NCBI GenBank assembly: GCA_019113125.1
Contig: DXIA01000049.1
Coordinates: 1-5,690, forward strand
DNA length: 5,690 nucleotides
From: Candidatus Pygmaiobacter gallistercoris
Lineage (GTDB): Bacteria; Bacillota; Clostridia; Oscillospirales; Ruminococcaceae
Reading direction: 5' to 3'
Every line of letters begins with the position of its first letter. The stretch's first letter is position 1. A program made the translations under genes and the position numbers. Shown here piece after piece: positions 1-5,677 of this stretch. The notes under the pieces were generated by a model. The model was not told the origin of the DNA. It made no database searches and saw only the letters and a list, made by a program, of their open reading frames with translations.

Positions 1-629
1 GGCCGCTCGCGCTGCTGCTCGGGGGGGAGGGCTGGCGGACCGACCGGTGTGCCACCGTCGCGGCGGCGCTGCAACAGCTCGAACAGAACCGGTTTGACGC
101 GGCGGTGATCGACCTCGGGCTGCCGGACGGGGACGGCATCACCGTCTGCCGGGCGGCGCGGGGGAGGGGAAACCCGGCGATCATCGTGCTGACCGCCCGC
201 TCGGACGAGACCAGCGCGGTGGCGAGTCTCGACGCCGGGGCGGACGACTACATCGTCAAGCCGTTTCGGGCGCGGGAGCTGATCAGCCGGCTGCAGGCGA
301 TCCTCCGCCGGCGGGGCGGGGAGGTCCGGCAGCTCGGCTCCCTTGTGCTGGACACCCGGGCGGCACAGCTGTGCTGCGGCGGTGCGCCGCTGCCGCTGAC
401 CGCGCAGGAGTACCGGCTGCTGCTCTTCTTCGCCGCCCACCCCGGCCAGCTGCTGACGCGGGATCAGCTGCTCGCCGCCCTCTGGGATCAGGGGGGCAGT
501 TTTGTCAACGACAACACCCTGACCGTCACGGTCAAGCGGCTGCGGGAAAAACTCTCCGTCCCCGGCGCACCCCGGATCGTGACGGTGCGGGGGATGGGAT
601 ATCGGCTGGAGGTGGACGCGGATGTATAG
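1..629 (+). CDS. OmpR-family response regulator, 5' partial
   Basis: DNA-binding response regulator that should be phosphorylated by the kinase encoded next. The frame is open from base 3 at the window edge; about 14-16 N-terminal residues, including the usual acidic pair, lie outside. The receiver domain shows the phospho-acceptor Asp in VIDLGLPDGDG (codon 111-113), the switch Thr in IIVLTARSD (192-194) and the conserved Lys in DDYIVKPF (258-260). A winged-helix effector domain follows (about 330-620), with a recognition-helix region NDNTLTVTVKRLREKL at 507-554 and the family-typical ending GMGYRLEV. A GTG at 105 would remove most of the receiver and is not the real start. The stop overlaps the kinase start by 8 bases, so the two are translationally coupled. 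Its probable target is the repeat array at 1619-1645 before the transporter genes. Family assignment is firm; the signal and target are inferred. Confidence 0.95.
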   Translation, partial: PLALLLGGEGWRTDRCATVAAALQQLEQNRFDAAVIDLGLPDGDGITVCRAARGRGNPAIIVLTARSDETSAVASLDAGADDYIVKPFRARELISRLQAILRRRGGEVRQLGSLVLDTRAAQLCCGGAPLPLTAQEYRLLLFFAAHPGQLLTRDQLLAALWDQGGSFVNDNTLTVTVKRLREKLSVPGAPRIVTVRGMGYRLEVDADV

Positions 630-1611
630 CCGGGAGGTCTGGATTCTGTTTTGCGGGATGTCCGCCCTCACCCTCGCCGCCGCCCTCGGAGGCGGGCTGC
701 TCTGGGGGATCGGGCCGGCGCTGGCCCTCGCGCTGCTCGGGGTGCTGCTCAGCTGCGTCGCCCTCGCCTTCACGCTGCGCCGGTACCAAAAGATTGCCGA
801 CCTCTCCCGCTACCTCGCCGGGGTCTACGCCGGCGGGGAGGCCGCCGATATCCGGGACCAGCGGCCGGGGGAACTCGGTGCGCTCAAGGACGACCTCTAC
901 AAGATCACGGTGCTGCTGCGCCGACAGGCCGCCGACCTCGCCCGGCAGAAGGAGTTCCTCGCCCGCACGCTGGAGGACATCGCCCACCAGCTCAAGACCC
1001 CGCTCGCCGCGATCGGGCTCGAGACCGAGGTCTGGCAGAGCCCGGGGGTTTCGGCGGAGGAGAAGGCGAGCTGTGCGGCGCGGGCGGCGGCCCAGGTCGA
1101 ACGGATGAACTGGCTGGTCCAGGCGCTGCTCAAGCTCAGCCGGCTCGAGGCTGCGGCAGTGCCGTTTGAGCCGAAATTTCTCCCCGCCGCCCCGCTGCTC
1201 GATCAGGTGGCCGCCTCTCTGGGCTCCCTCGCGCAGCAACGGGAGGTCACCCTCTCGATCGACTGCCCCGACGGCGGGGTCTGCCGCTGCGACCCCGGCT
1301 GGACCGCCGAGGCGCTGGCAAACCTCGTCAAGAACGCCGTCGAGCACACCCCTGCCGGGGGCGGTGTCACCCTCTCCTTTCGCTCTACCGTGCTGTTCGA
1401 CGAGTTCGCGGTCCGGGACACCGGCGGGGGCATCCCGGACGGGGCGATGGGGCATCTGTTCGAGCGGTTCTGGCGGGGTCCCGACTCGCCCCCCGGCTCG
1501 GTCGGCATCGGGCTGCCGCTGGCAAGGGCGATCGCCGAGGGGCAGGGCGGCAGCCTGACGGCGGAGAACATCCCCGGCGGCGCCCGGTTCACCCTGCGGC
1601 TGCCCCGGTGA
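622..1611 (+). CDS. Intramembrane-type sensor histidine kinase
   Basis: Membrane-bound sensor kinase, 329 residues, partner of the preceding regulator. Two hydrophobic segments (about residues 7-27 and 32-52) are separated by only a few residues (WGIGP), so there is essentially no external sensing domain. This is the layout of intramembrane-sensing kinases that work with ABC transporters. A short HAMP-like linker (about 53-100) leads to the H-box EDIAHQLKTPL with phospho-acceptor His122. The ATPase domain has the N-box LANLVKNAVEH (Asn234, Asn238), G1 box RDTGGGIP (Asp266), F-box LFERFWRG (279-286) and G2 box VGIGLPLA (294-301), so all catalytic motifs are intact. The ATG is preceded by GGAGGT at 608-613 with an 8-base spacer. 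By analogy with Bce-type systems the transporter downstream may be the actual sensor, but the H-box differs from classical BceS and this is inference. Confidence 0.95.
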   Translation: MYSREVWILFCGMSALTLAAALGGGLLWGIGPALALALLGVLLSCVALAFTLRRYQKIADLSRYLAGVYAGGEAADIRDQRPGELGALKDDLYKITVLLRRQAADLARQKEFLARTLEDIAHQLKTPLAAIGLETEVWQSPGVSAEEKASCAARAAAQVERMNWLVQALLKLSRLEAAAVPFEPKFLPAAPLLDQVAASLGSLAQQREVTLSIDCPDGGVCRCDPGWTAEALANLVKNAVEHTPAGGGVTLSFRSTVLFDEFAVRDTGGGIPDGAMGHLFERFWRGPDSPPGSVGIGLPLARAIAEGQGGSLTAENIPGGARFTLRLPR

Positions 1612-1618
1612 CCGAACC

Positions 1619-1645
1619 GTCACCCGGCTGTCACCGAGCTGTCAG
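1619..1645 (+). promoter_or_regulatory. Probable response-regulator binding array (three 11-bp repeats)
   Basis: GTCA occurs at 1619-1622, 1630-1633 and 1641-1644, exactly one helical turn (11 bp) apart. The two downstream units read CTGTCAC and CTGTCAG with 4 bases between; the upstream one reads CCGTCAC. This matches the architecture of the enterobacterial Pho box (CTGTCAT, 4 bp, CTGTCAY), a site for an OmpR/PhoB-family protein. The array ends 10 bases before a -10-like hexamer, the spacing expected when the activator replaces the -35 contact. A further inverted copy (GTGAC, 1608-1612) overlaps the kinase stop codon. The repeats are seen directly; assignment to the regulator encoded here is inference from position and family. 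Confidence 0.6.
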
Positions 1646-1655
1646 TTTCAGCGGG

Positions 1656-1661
1656 TATGCT
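1656..1661 (+). promoter_or_regulatory. Candidate -10 element of the transporter promoter
   Basis: TATGCT matches four of six bases of TATAAT, and no recognisable -35 lies 16-18 bases upstream. A weak promoter of this kind would depend on an activator bound at the adjacent 11-bp repeats. Transcription would begin near 1667-1669, just before a hairpin and the ATPase ribosome binding site. The hexamer alone is weak evidence; the spacing to the repeats is what supports it. Confidence 0.4.
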
Positions 1662-1670
1662 GGGACCAGA

Positions 1671-1687
1671 CGGGCGAAGAGCGCCCG
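1671..1687 (+). other. Leader hairpin of the transporter mRNA
   Basis: CGGGCG (1671-1676) pairs with CGCCCG (1682-1687) around the loop AAGAG. It would sit at the 5' end of an mRNA started from the proposed promoter, 6 bases ahead of the ribosome binding site, without covering it. It may stabilise the 5' end. No U tract follows, so it is not a terminator. Confidence 0.4.
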
Positions 1688-1693
1688 CCGGAC

Positions 1694-1700
1694 AAGGAGG
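1694..1700 (+). promoter_or_regulatory. Ribosome binding site fixing the ATPase start
   Basis: AAGGAGG is a near-perfect match to the anti-Shine-Dalgarno sequence, 10 bases before the ATG at 1711. It excludes the in-frame ATG at 1657, which lacks such a site and overlaps the proposed -10 element. Confidence 0.85.
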
Positions 1701-1710
1701 AAATACAAGA

Positions 1711-2387
<677 letters not shown>

Positions 2388-2391
<4 letters not shown>

Positions 2392-4160
2392 AGGCAATCT
2401 GGTTCATCACCCTCCGCCAGCTGCGGCGGGGCGGCTGGCGCAGCGCACTCGCGCTCGGGTCGGCGCTGCTCTCGACGGTTCTGCTCTCAGGCACCCTGCT
2501 CGGCGGGCAGGCGCTCTTCGACCTGCTGGTCGCTGATTCCGACCACCTCAGCCCGCTTGGGCTGCTGGTGCGGTCGGCGGCGGGGATCGTGACCCTCTTT
2601 CTGCTGCTCGCGACCGGAGTGCTGATCCGCAGCAGCTTTTCCGCCTCCCTCGCCCAGCGGGTGCGGATGCTCGGCCAGCTGGCCAGTGTCGGGGCGACCC
2701 GCCGCCAGCTGCGGGCGAGCGTCTATCTCGAGGCGGCGGCACTGGGGCTGATCGCGATCCCGGCGGGGCTGCTGCTGACCCTGACCGGCCTCTCTGTCGC
2801 CTTCTCCTTTCTCAACGCAAACGAGGCCTTTGTCGAGCAGTTCGGCCGGATCCTGCTGCCCCTCTCGCCGGCGCTGCTCGGGTTCTGCGCGCTGGTCGCG
2901 CTGCTCGACCTGCTGCTCGCCGCCCACGGCCCGGCGCGGCAGGCGTTCCGGGTCGAGCCGATGTCCGCACTGCGCCGCCCGGCCGACGCCGGCTCCCCCC
3001 GCCGGGCGCTGCGCTGGCCCGCCGGGACGGATGCACCGGTTCAGCTCGCCCGCCGCAGCCTCGCCCGGGCCGGTTCCCGGTCACGCTCCCTCTCGGCCGG
3101 CATCGCCGCCTGCGTCGCGGCGCTGCTGGTCTGCACCGGCTTTGTCAACGCGGTGAGCAAGGCCTATGCGGCGGATGTCCCGACCTATCGCTACCGGGTG
3201 GATATCTGGAGCTACAGCGGCAGCCGGCCAAACGCCGCCCTCGCTGAGATCGCCGGCTGGGAAGAGCCGCTGCTGCTCACCGAGGAGACCGAGTACTGGA
3301 CCGACGCCGGCACGCTGACCGTCACCTATATTCTCGAGGACGCGGACTTTCTCGCCTGGTACGGCGCGCCGCTCGAGGGCGGGGGAGGGGAGATCCCCTG
3401 TGTCGCTGCAACGGCCGGCTCGACGGCGGAATCGGCGGAGCAGCTGCCGCTCTACCAGACCTTTTCCACCCGGCTGGTCGGCCGCTGCGACACCCCGCTG
3501 CCCTACGGCGCCGGGCCCTCCCCCTACACCGCCAGAAACTGCGCGCTGCGGGTGACCAGCCGCAGCGCGGTCGAGGCGGTGACCGGCAGCGAGAACTTCA
3601 CACTGGACAACCGGACCTTTCGGATCTACGCCGACCCGGCGGACGGCGGTGCGCTCTCCCAGCGGTTTCACACCCTCTTCGCCGCTCAGGGCATCGATCA
3701 GTATCTGATTACCGACTGCACCCCGGGCTCACAGTGGGCACAGCAGCGGACCGCGATCCCGCTGCTGCTCGAGGTCTTCTTCGGCGGATTTGTGGTTCTG
3801 GTGCTCGCCTTCTGCGCGGCGGGGGTGCTCGGCACGGTGAGCGGCTCGCTGGCGCTGCGCCGCCGGGAGCTCGCGCTGCTGCGGTCGGCGGGGGCGACCC
3901 TCGCCCAGCTGCGGCGGATGCTGGCCCTCGAGGCGGCCGGCACCGCCGCGGCCGGGGTACTGATCGGGCTGCCGGTGGGATTTTTCTTTCTCTGGCTGCT
4001 GGGCAGGGCGCTCTGGACCGATTTTTTCACCCTGCTCGCCCCGCTGCCGGTACTCACCGCCGTCCTCGGCGCGGCGCTGATCTGCGCCCTTGCGGTTCTT
4101 CTGAGCCTGCGCGGGCTGCGGCGGCTCTCGATCACCGAGGCCCTCTCGATCGGGGAATAA
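2388..4160 (+). CDS. ABC transporter permease with two FtsX domains
   Basis: Membrane subunit paired with the ATPase, 590 residues. About eight membrane segments are visible: residues 18-42, 61-82, 112-140, 158-180, 234-256, 458-485, 515-540 and 552-574. Two related FtsX-like units carry matching coupling-helix text, RMLGQLASVGATRRQLR (93-109) and ELALLRSAGATLAQLRRM (494-511). Each half ends with a related motif (EPMSALRRP, ITEALSIGE). Between segments 5 and 6 lies an external domain of about 200 residues (257-457) with four cysteines (338, 367, 385, 444). BceB-type permeases also have a single large external loop but usually ten segments, so this is a related, not identical, architecture. 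GAGGTG at 2377-2382 precedes the ATG by 5 bases. Export or protection against a membrane-active compound such as a peptide antibiotic is plausible from context but unproven. Confidence 0.92.
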
Positions 4161-4169
4161 CCAAAACGG

Positions 4170-4204
4170 CGCCCTGTGTGATTTCACAGGGCGTTATTTT
4201 TTTT
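4170..4204 (+). terminator. Rho-independent terminator of the transporter operon
   Basis: A 9-bp perfect stem (CGCCCTGTG, 4170-4178, with its complement at 4185-4193) and a 6-base loop are followed by TTA and eight Ts ending at 4204. It starts 10 bases after the permease stop and separates the module from the downstream gene. Confidence 0.93.
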
Positions 4205-4229
4205 GCGGGACTATCGCGTCCGGGCGGGA

Positions 4230-4240
4230 TATGATAGAAT
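4230..4240 (+). promoter_or_regulatory. Candidate promoter of the YitT-family gene
   Basis: Two overlapping -10-like hexamers, TATGAT (4230-4235) and TAGAAT (4235-4240), each match TATAAT at five of six bases. No good -35 is found 16-18 bases upstream; TTGCGG at 4203-4208 is 21 bases from the first hexamer. A promoter is required here because a strong terminator lies just upstream. Confidence 0.55.
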
Positions 4241-4244
4241 GAAA

Positions 4245-4259
4245 GGGAATGATATTCCC
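4245..4259. repeat. Palindrome at the likely transcription start of the YitT-family gene
   Basis: GGGAAT (4245-4250) and ATTCCC (4254-4259) form a perfect inverted repeat around GAT. It begins 4 bases after the -10-like hexamer, so it would cover the start site. That is a position where a dimeric repressor could act. A second inverted pair, CCGGGG (4258-4263) and CCCCGG (4275-4280), follows in the leader. No specific regulator is recognised. Confidence 0.4.
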
Positions 4260-4291
4260 GGGGAACAACCCTTGCCCCGGCAGCAACAGTT

Positions 4292-4296
4292 GGAGG
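4292..4296 (+). promoter_or_regulatory. Ribosome binding site fixing the YitT-family start
   Basis: GGAGG lies 7 bases before the ATG at 4304. The in-frame TTG at 4298 is only 1 base from it and cannot be the start. Confidence 0.85.
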
Positions 4297-4303
4297 ATTG
4301 CAG

Positions 4304-5170
4304 ATGAAGAATACCCGGCTCAGGAATCTGCTGCTCGACCTTGTCTACGACATCGCCGGCAGCCTTGTCTTCGGCCTCGGCCTTTACACCTTCGCGCGGG
4401 AGGGCGGCTTTGCCACCGGCGGCTTTTCGGGTCTCGGGCTGATGCTCAACCATCTCACCAGCCTGCCGATCGGTATGCTGACCTTTCTGCTCAACATCCC
4501 GCTGATCATCCTGAGCTACCGCACCCTCGGCAAATGGTTTTTGCTGCGCACCCTCAAGACGATGGCGATCCAGACCCTGATCCTCGACCTCGTGATGCCG
4601 CTCTTTCCGACCTATTCCGGCAACCCGCTGATCGCCGCCCTCTTCACCGGCGTGCTGATGGGGGCGGGTCTCGCCATCATCTATATGCGGGGTTCCTCGA
4701 CCGGCGGCAGCGATTTTCTGATCCTCTCGCTGCACAAGATTCTGCCCCACATGTCGGTGGGTCAGTTCTCGCTGATGATCGACTGTGTGATCCTGCTGCT
4801 CGGCGCGCTGGTCTACGGCAACATCGACGCGGTGCTCTACGGACTGATCTCGACCTTCGCCTGCAGCCAGGTGATGGACCGGGTCCTCTACGGCGCGGGC
4901 AGCGGCAAGATGGCGATCATCATCACCGGGGACGGGATGAAGACCGCAAAGGCGATCAGCGACAGCATCGACCGGGGCTCCACCCTCATCAAGGCGGTGG
5001 GCACCTACTCCGGCGACGGGCGGGACATGCTGCTGTGTGCCTGCAGCAAGAACCAGATCTTCAAGGTCCGGGCCGCCGCCCACGCGGTCGACCCCCGGGC
5101 GATGGTGATGATCACCGAGGTGGACGAGGTCTACGGCGAGGGATTCAAGCCGCCGGAAGAGAAGAATTAA
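4304..5170 (+). CDS. YitT family membrane protein (YitT_membrane plus DUF2179)
   Basis: Integral membrane protein of 288 residues, the typical length for the YitT family, whose biochemical function is not established. The N-terminal part has about six hydrophobic segments (roughly 13-31, 54-72, 86-101, 108-127, 153-171, 174-190). It carries the family's two related glycine-rich motifs, REGGFATGGFSGL (32-44) and RGSSTGGSD (129-137). The C-terminal soluble domain (about 200-277) matches DUF2179, with the recognisable stretch DRGSTLIKAVGTYSGDGR (223-240) followed by LLC. The gene stands alone between two terminators, so it is not part of the transporter operon. Codon preferences match its neighbours, giving no sign of recent transfer. 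Family assignment is confident; no role should be claimed from sequence, though members are often annotated as uncharacterised transport-like proteins. Confidence 0.92.
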   Translation: MKNTRLRNLLLDLVYDIAGSLVFGLGLYTFAREGGFATGGFSGLGLMLNHLTSLPIGMLTFLLNIPLIILSYRTLGKWFLLRTLKTMAIQTLILDLVMPLFPTYSGNPLIAALFTGVLMGAGLAIIYMRGSSTGGSDFLILSLHKILPHMSVGQFSLMIDCVILLLGALVYGNIDAVLYGLISTFACSQVMDRVLYGAGSGKMAIIITGDGMKTAKAISDSIDRGSTLIKAVGTYSGDGRDMLLCACSKNQIFKVRAAAHAVDPRAMVMITEVDEVYGEGFKPPEEKN

Positions 5171-5177
5171 GCAGCTT

Positions 5178-5206
5178 GCGGGGCGCCTTCGGCGCTCCGC
5201 TTTTTT
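5178..5206 (+). terminator. Rho-independent terminator after the YitT-family gene
   Basis: A 10-bp GC-rich stem (5178-5187 with 5191-5200, one G-T pair) and a UUC loop are followed by six Ts, then G and five more Ts. It starts 8 bases after the stop codon. Confidence 0.93.
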
Positions 5207-5239
5207 GTTTTTGTCCGCCCGCCGCGGCGTCCTGATCGT

Positions 5240-5256
5240 GGAAAACGGAGTTTTCC
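5240..5256. repeat. Short inverted repeat at the left edge of the origin-like region
   Basis: GGAAAAC (5240-5246) and GTTTTCC (5250-5256) are perfect complements around GGA. It overlaps the first DnaA-box-like site and may simply reflect two opposed box-like half sites. Confidence 0.5.
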
Positions 5257-5270
5257 CCAATTTCCACAGA
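5250..5270 (+). repeat. Direct repeat, left copy (second copy at 5460-5479)
   Basis: The segment starting GTTTTCCCC and ending with a box-like TTTCCAC recurs at 5460-5479 with one base deleted and one substitution (A to C after CCAC). The copies are 210 bases apart. Together with the 21-base inverted repeat they show that both flanks of the core were built from the same units. Confidence 0.75.
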
Positions 5271-5281
5271 GTTTTCAACAT
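5261..5281 (+). repeat. Perfect 21-bp inverted repeat, left arm
   Basis: The arm runs from TTTCCACAGAG to TTTTCAACAT and is the exact reverse complement of 5417-5437. It contains two overlapping DnaA-box-like sites (CCACA and CAACA cores 12 bases apart). The arms bracket 135 bases that include a hairpin and the AT-rich core. Confidence 0.9.
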
Positions 5282-5311
5282 TCCCACAAACACAACATTT
5301 TTCCCTGTATC

Positions 5312-5341
5312 ACCGCGCAAAAAAGGGCTTTTTTGCGCGGT
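5312..5341. other. Perfect 13-bp hairpin within the origin-like region
   Basis: ACCGCGCAAAAAA (5312-5324) pairs completely with 5329-5341 around the loop GGGC. The stem is half GC-rich and half A/T run, with T-rich sequence following on the + strand, so it could act as a terminator for leftover + strand transcription or, less well, in the other direction. It could equally be a structural element of an origin. Which is not decidable from the sequence. Confidence 0.7.
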
Positions 5342-5382
5342 TTGGTTTATTCTGGAAAATATCTGGTTGATTTTGGAAAGCG
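5341..5382 (+). repeat. Helically phased T(T/C)TGG repeats in the AT-rich core
   Basis: TTTGG at 5341, TCTGG at 5351, TCTGG at 5362 and TTTGG at 5372 are spaced 10, 11 and 10 bases. Seen another way, this is a 21-base unit repeated twice in tandem (5341-5361 and 5362-5382, 15 of 21 positions identical by hand). The motifs lie on one face of the helix in the candidate unwinding region, as expected for ordered protein binding. Confidence 0.55.
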
Positions 5383-5401
5383 ATATTACCCATTGTATAC
5401 C
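5373..5401 (+). promoter_or_regulatory. Weak candidate promoter in the AT-rich core
   Basis: TTGGAA (5373-5378) and TATACC (5396-5401) match the sigma-A consensus at four of six bases each with an ideal 17-base spacer. Transcription would run rightwards through the right box cluster, where a dnaA transcript is expected if this is oriC. In AT-rich DNA such matches arise by chance, so confidence is low. Confidence 0.25.
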
Positions 5402-5416
5402 CCAAAATTCGATTCT

Positions 5417-5437
5417 ATGTTGAAAACTCTGTGGAAA
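5417..5437 (-). repeat. Perfect 21-bp inverted repeat, right arm
   Basis: Exact reverse complement of 5261-5281; the match stops at both ends with the next base. It carries the reverse-oriented boxes at 5418-5426 and most of the one at 5430-5438. Confidence 0.9.
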
Positions 5438-5493
5438 CTGTGGAGAACTGCCCCGATTCGTTTTCCCCATTTCCACCGAACCGTTGTGGAAAG
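5418..5493 (-). promoter_or_regulatory. Right cluster of DnaA-box-like sites
   Basis: Reverse-oriented sites TGTTGAAAA (5418-5426), TGTGGAAAC (5430-5438) and TGTGGAGAA (5439-5447) are followed by the forward ATTTCCACC (5469-5477) and the reverse TGTGGAAAG (5485-5493). The second and third are directly adjacent, head to tail. A lone forward site TTTTCCACC lies further right at 5586-5594. All deviate from consensus at one or two bases. Confidence 0.5.
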
Positions 5494-5537
5494 AGGGATC
5501 CGACAACTCTTAGTTGATTTTTCCTTTTCTGCCAAAA

Positions 5538-5575
5538 AAAGAGGATTTTGGGAAGAATAATCCATTCCCCTCTTT
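5538..5575. other. Interrupted hairpin
   Basis: AAAGAGG (5538-5544) can pair with CCTCTTT (5569-5575), and inside it GGGAA can pair with TTCCC. It has no clear U tract, and its role is unknown. Confidence 0.35.
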
Positions 5576-5657
5576 CTTTGCCGGGTTTTCCACCAAACAA
5601 CTTCCAGTAAGCGATTTGTCAAGGGTTTTTCCCCCTGAAAAGCACACATTTTGAAAG

Positions 5658-5677
5658 AGAGGGGCTTAAGCCCCTCT
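5658..5677. repeat. Perfect 20-bp palindrome near the right edge
   Basis: AGAGGGGCTT at 5658-5667 is followed directly by its own complement to 5677, with no spacer, giving a stem of about 8 bp if TTAA forms the loop. On the + strand no U tract follows. On the - strand it is followed by CTTTC, so it could be a weak terminator for a leftward gene lying beyond the window. A protein-binding palindrome is the alternative. Confidence 0.5.

Larger units (their letters stand above)
5237..5288 (+). promoter_or_regulatory. Left cluster of DnaA-box-like sites
   Basis: In order: CGTGGAAAA (5237-5245, reverse orientation, TTTTCCACG on the other strand), ATTTCCACA (5260-5268), TTTTCAACA (5272-5280) and ATTCCCACA (5280-5288). 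The first three differ from TTWTCCACA at one base and the last at two. Spacing of about 10-12 bases puts the forward boxes on one face of the helix. Binding by DnaA is inferred. Confidence 0.5.

Noticed and set aside
532..1623. Long open frame of 363 codons on the - strand opposite the kinase
   Set aside because: Arg/Pro/Gly/Glu-rich composition typical of an antisense frame; the + strand kinase has every catalytic motif intact.
1657..1710. ATG at 1657 as an 18-residue longer start of the ATPase
   Set aside because: It has no ribosome binding site, overlaps the proposed -10 element and adds residues unlike the family; AAGGAGG before 1711 fits far better.
4298..4303. TTG at 4298 as start of the YitT-family gene
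   Set aside because: Only 1 base from the GGAGG; the ATG at 4304 has a normal 7-base spacer.
5205..5423. 72-codon + strand frame in the intergenic region
   Set aside because: It begins in the terminator U tract, has no ribosome binding site and consists of translated DnaA-box-like repeats.
4211..5506. Long open frame of 431 codons on the - strand opposite the YitT-family gene
   Set aside because: It is low-complexity, rich in His/Gln/Asp/Glu/Gly, matches no family, runs through a terminator and the origin-like repeats, and lies opposite a clear gene. High G+C leaves antisense frames open.
5504..5522. CAACT-CTT-AGTTG followed by ATTTTTCC as a terminator
   Set aside because: The stem is only 5 bp, mostly A-T, with a 3-base loop; too weak to claim.
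5616..5645. TTGTCA at 5616-5621 as a -35 for a gene beyond the window
   Set aside because: No -10-like hexamer 16-18 bases downstream.
5386..5649. 87-codon - strand frame in the intergenic region
   Set aside because: Composition and repeats are those of the non-coding DNA; no convincing ribosome binding site or family resemblance.
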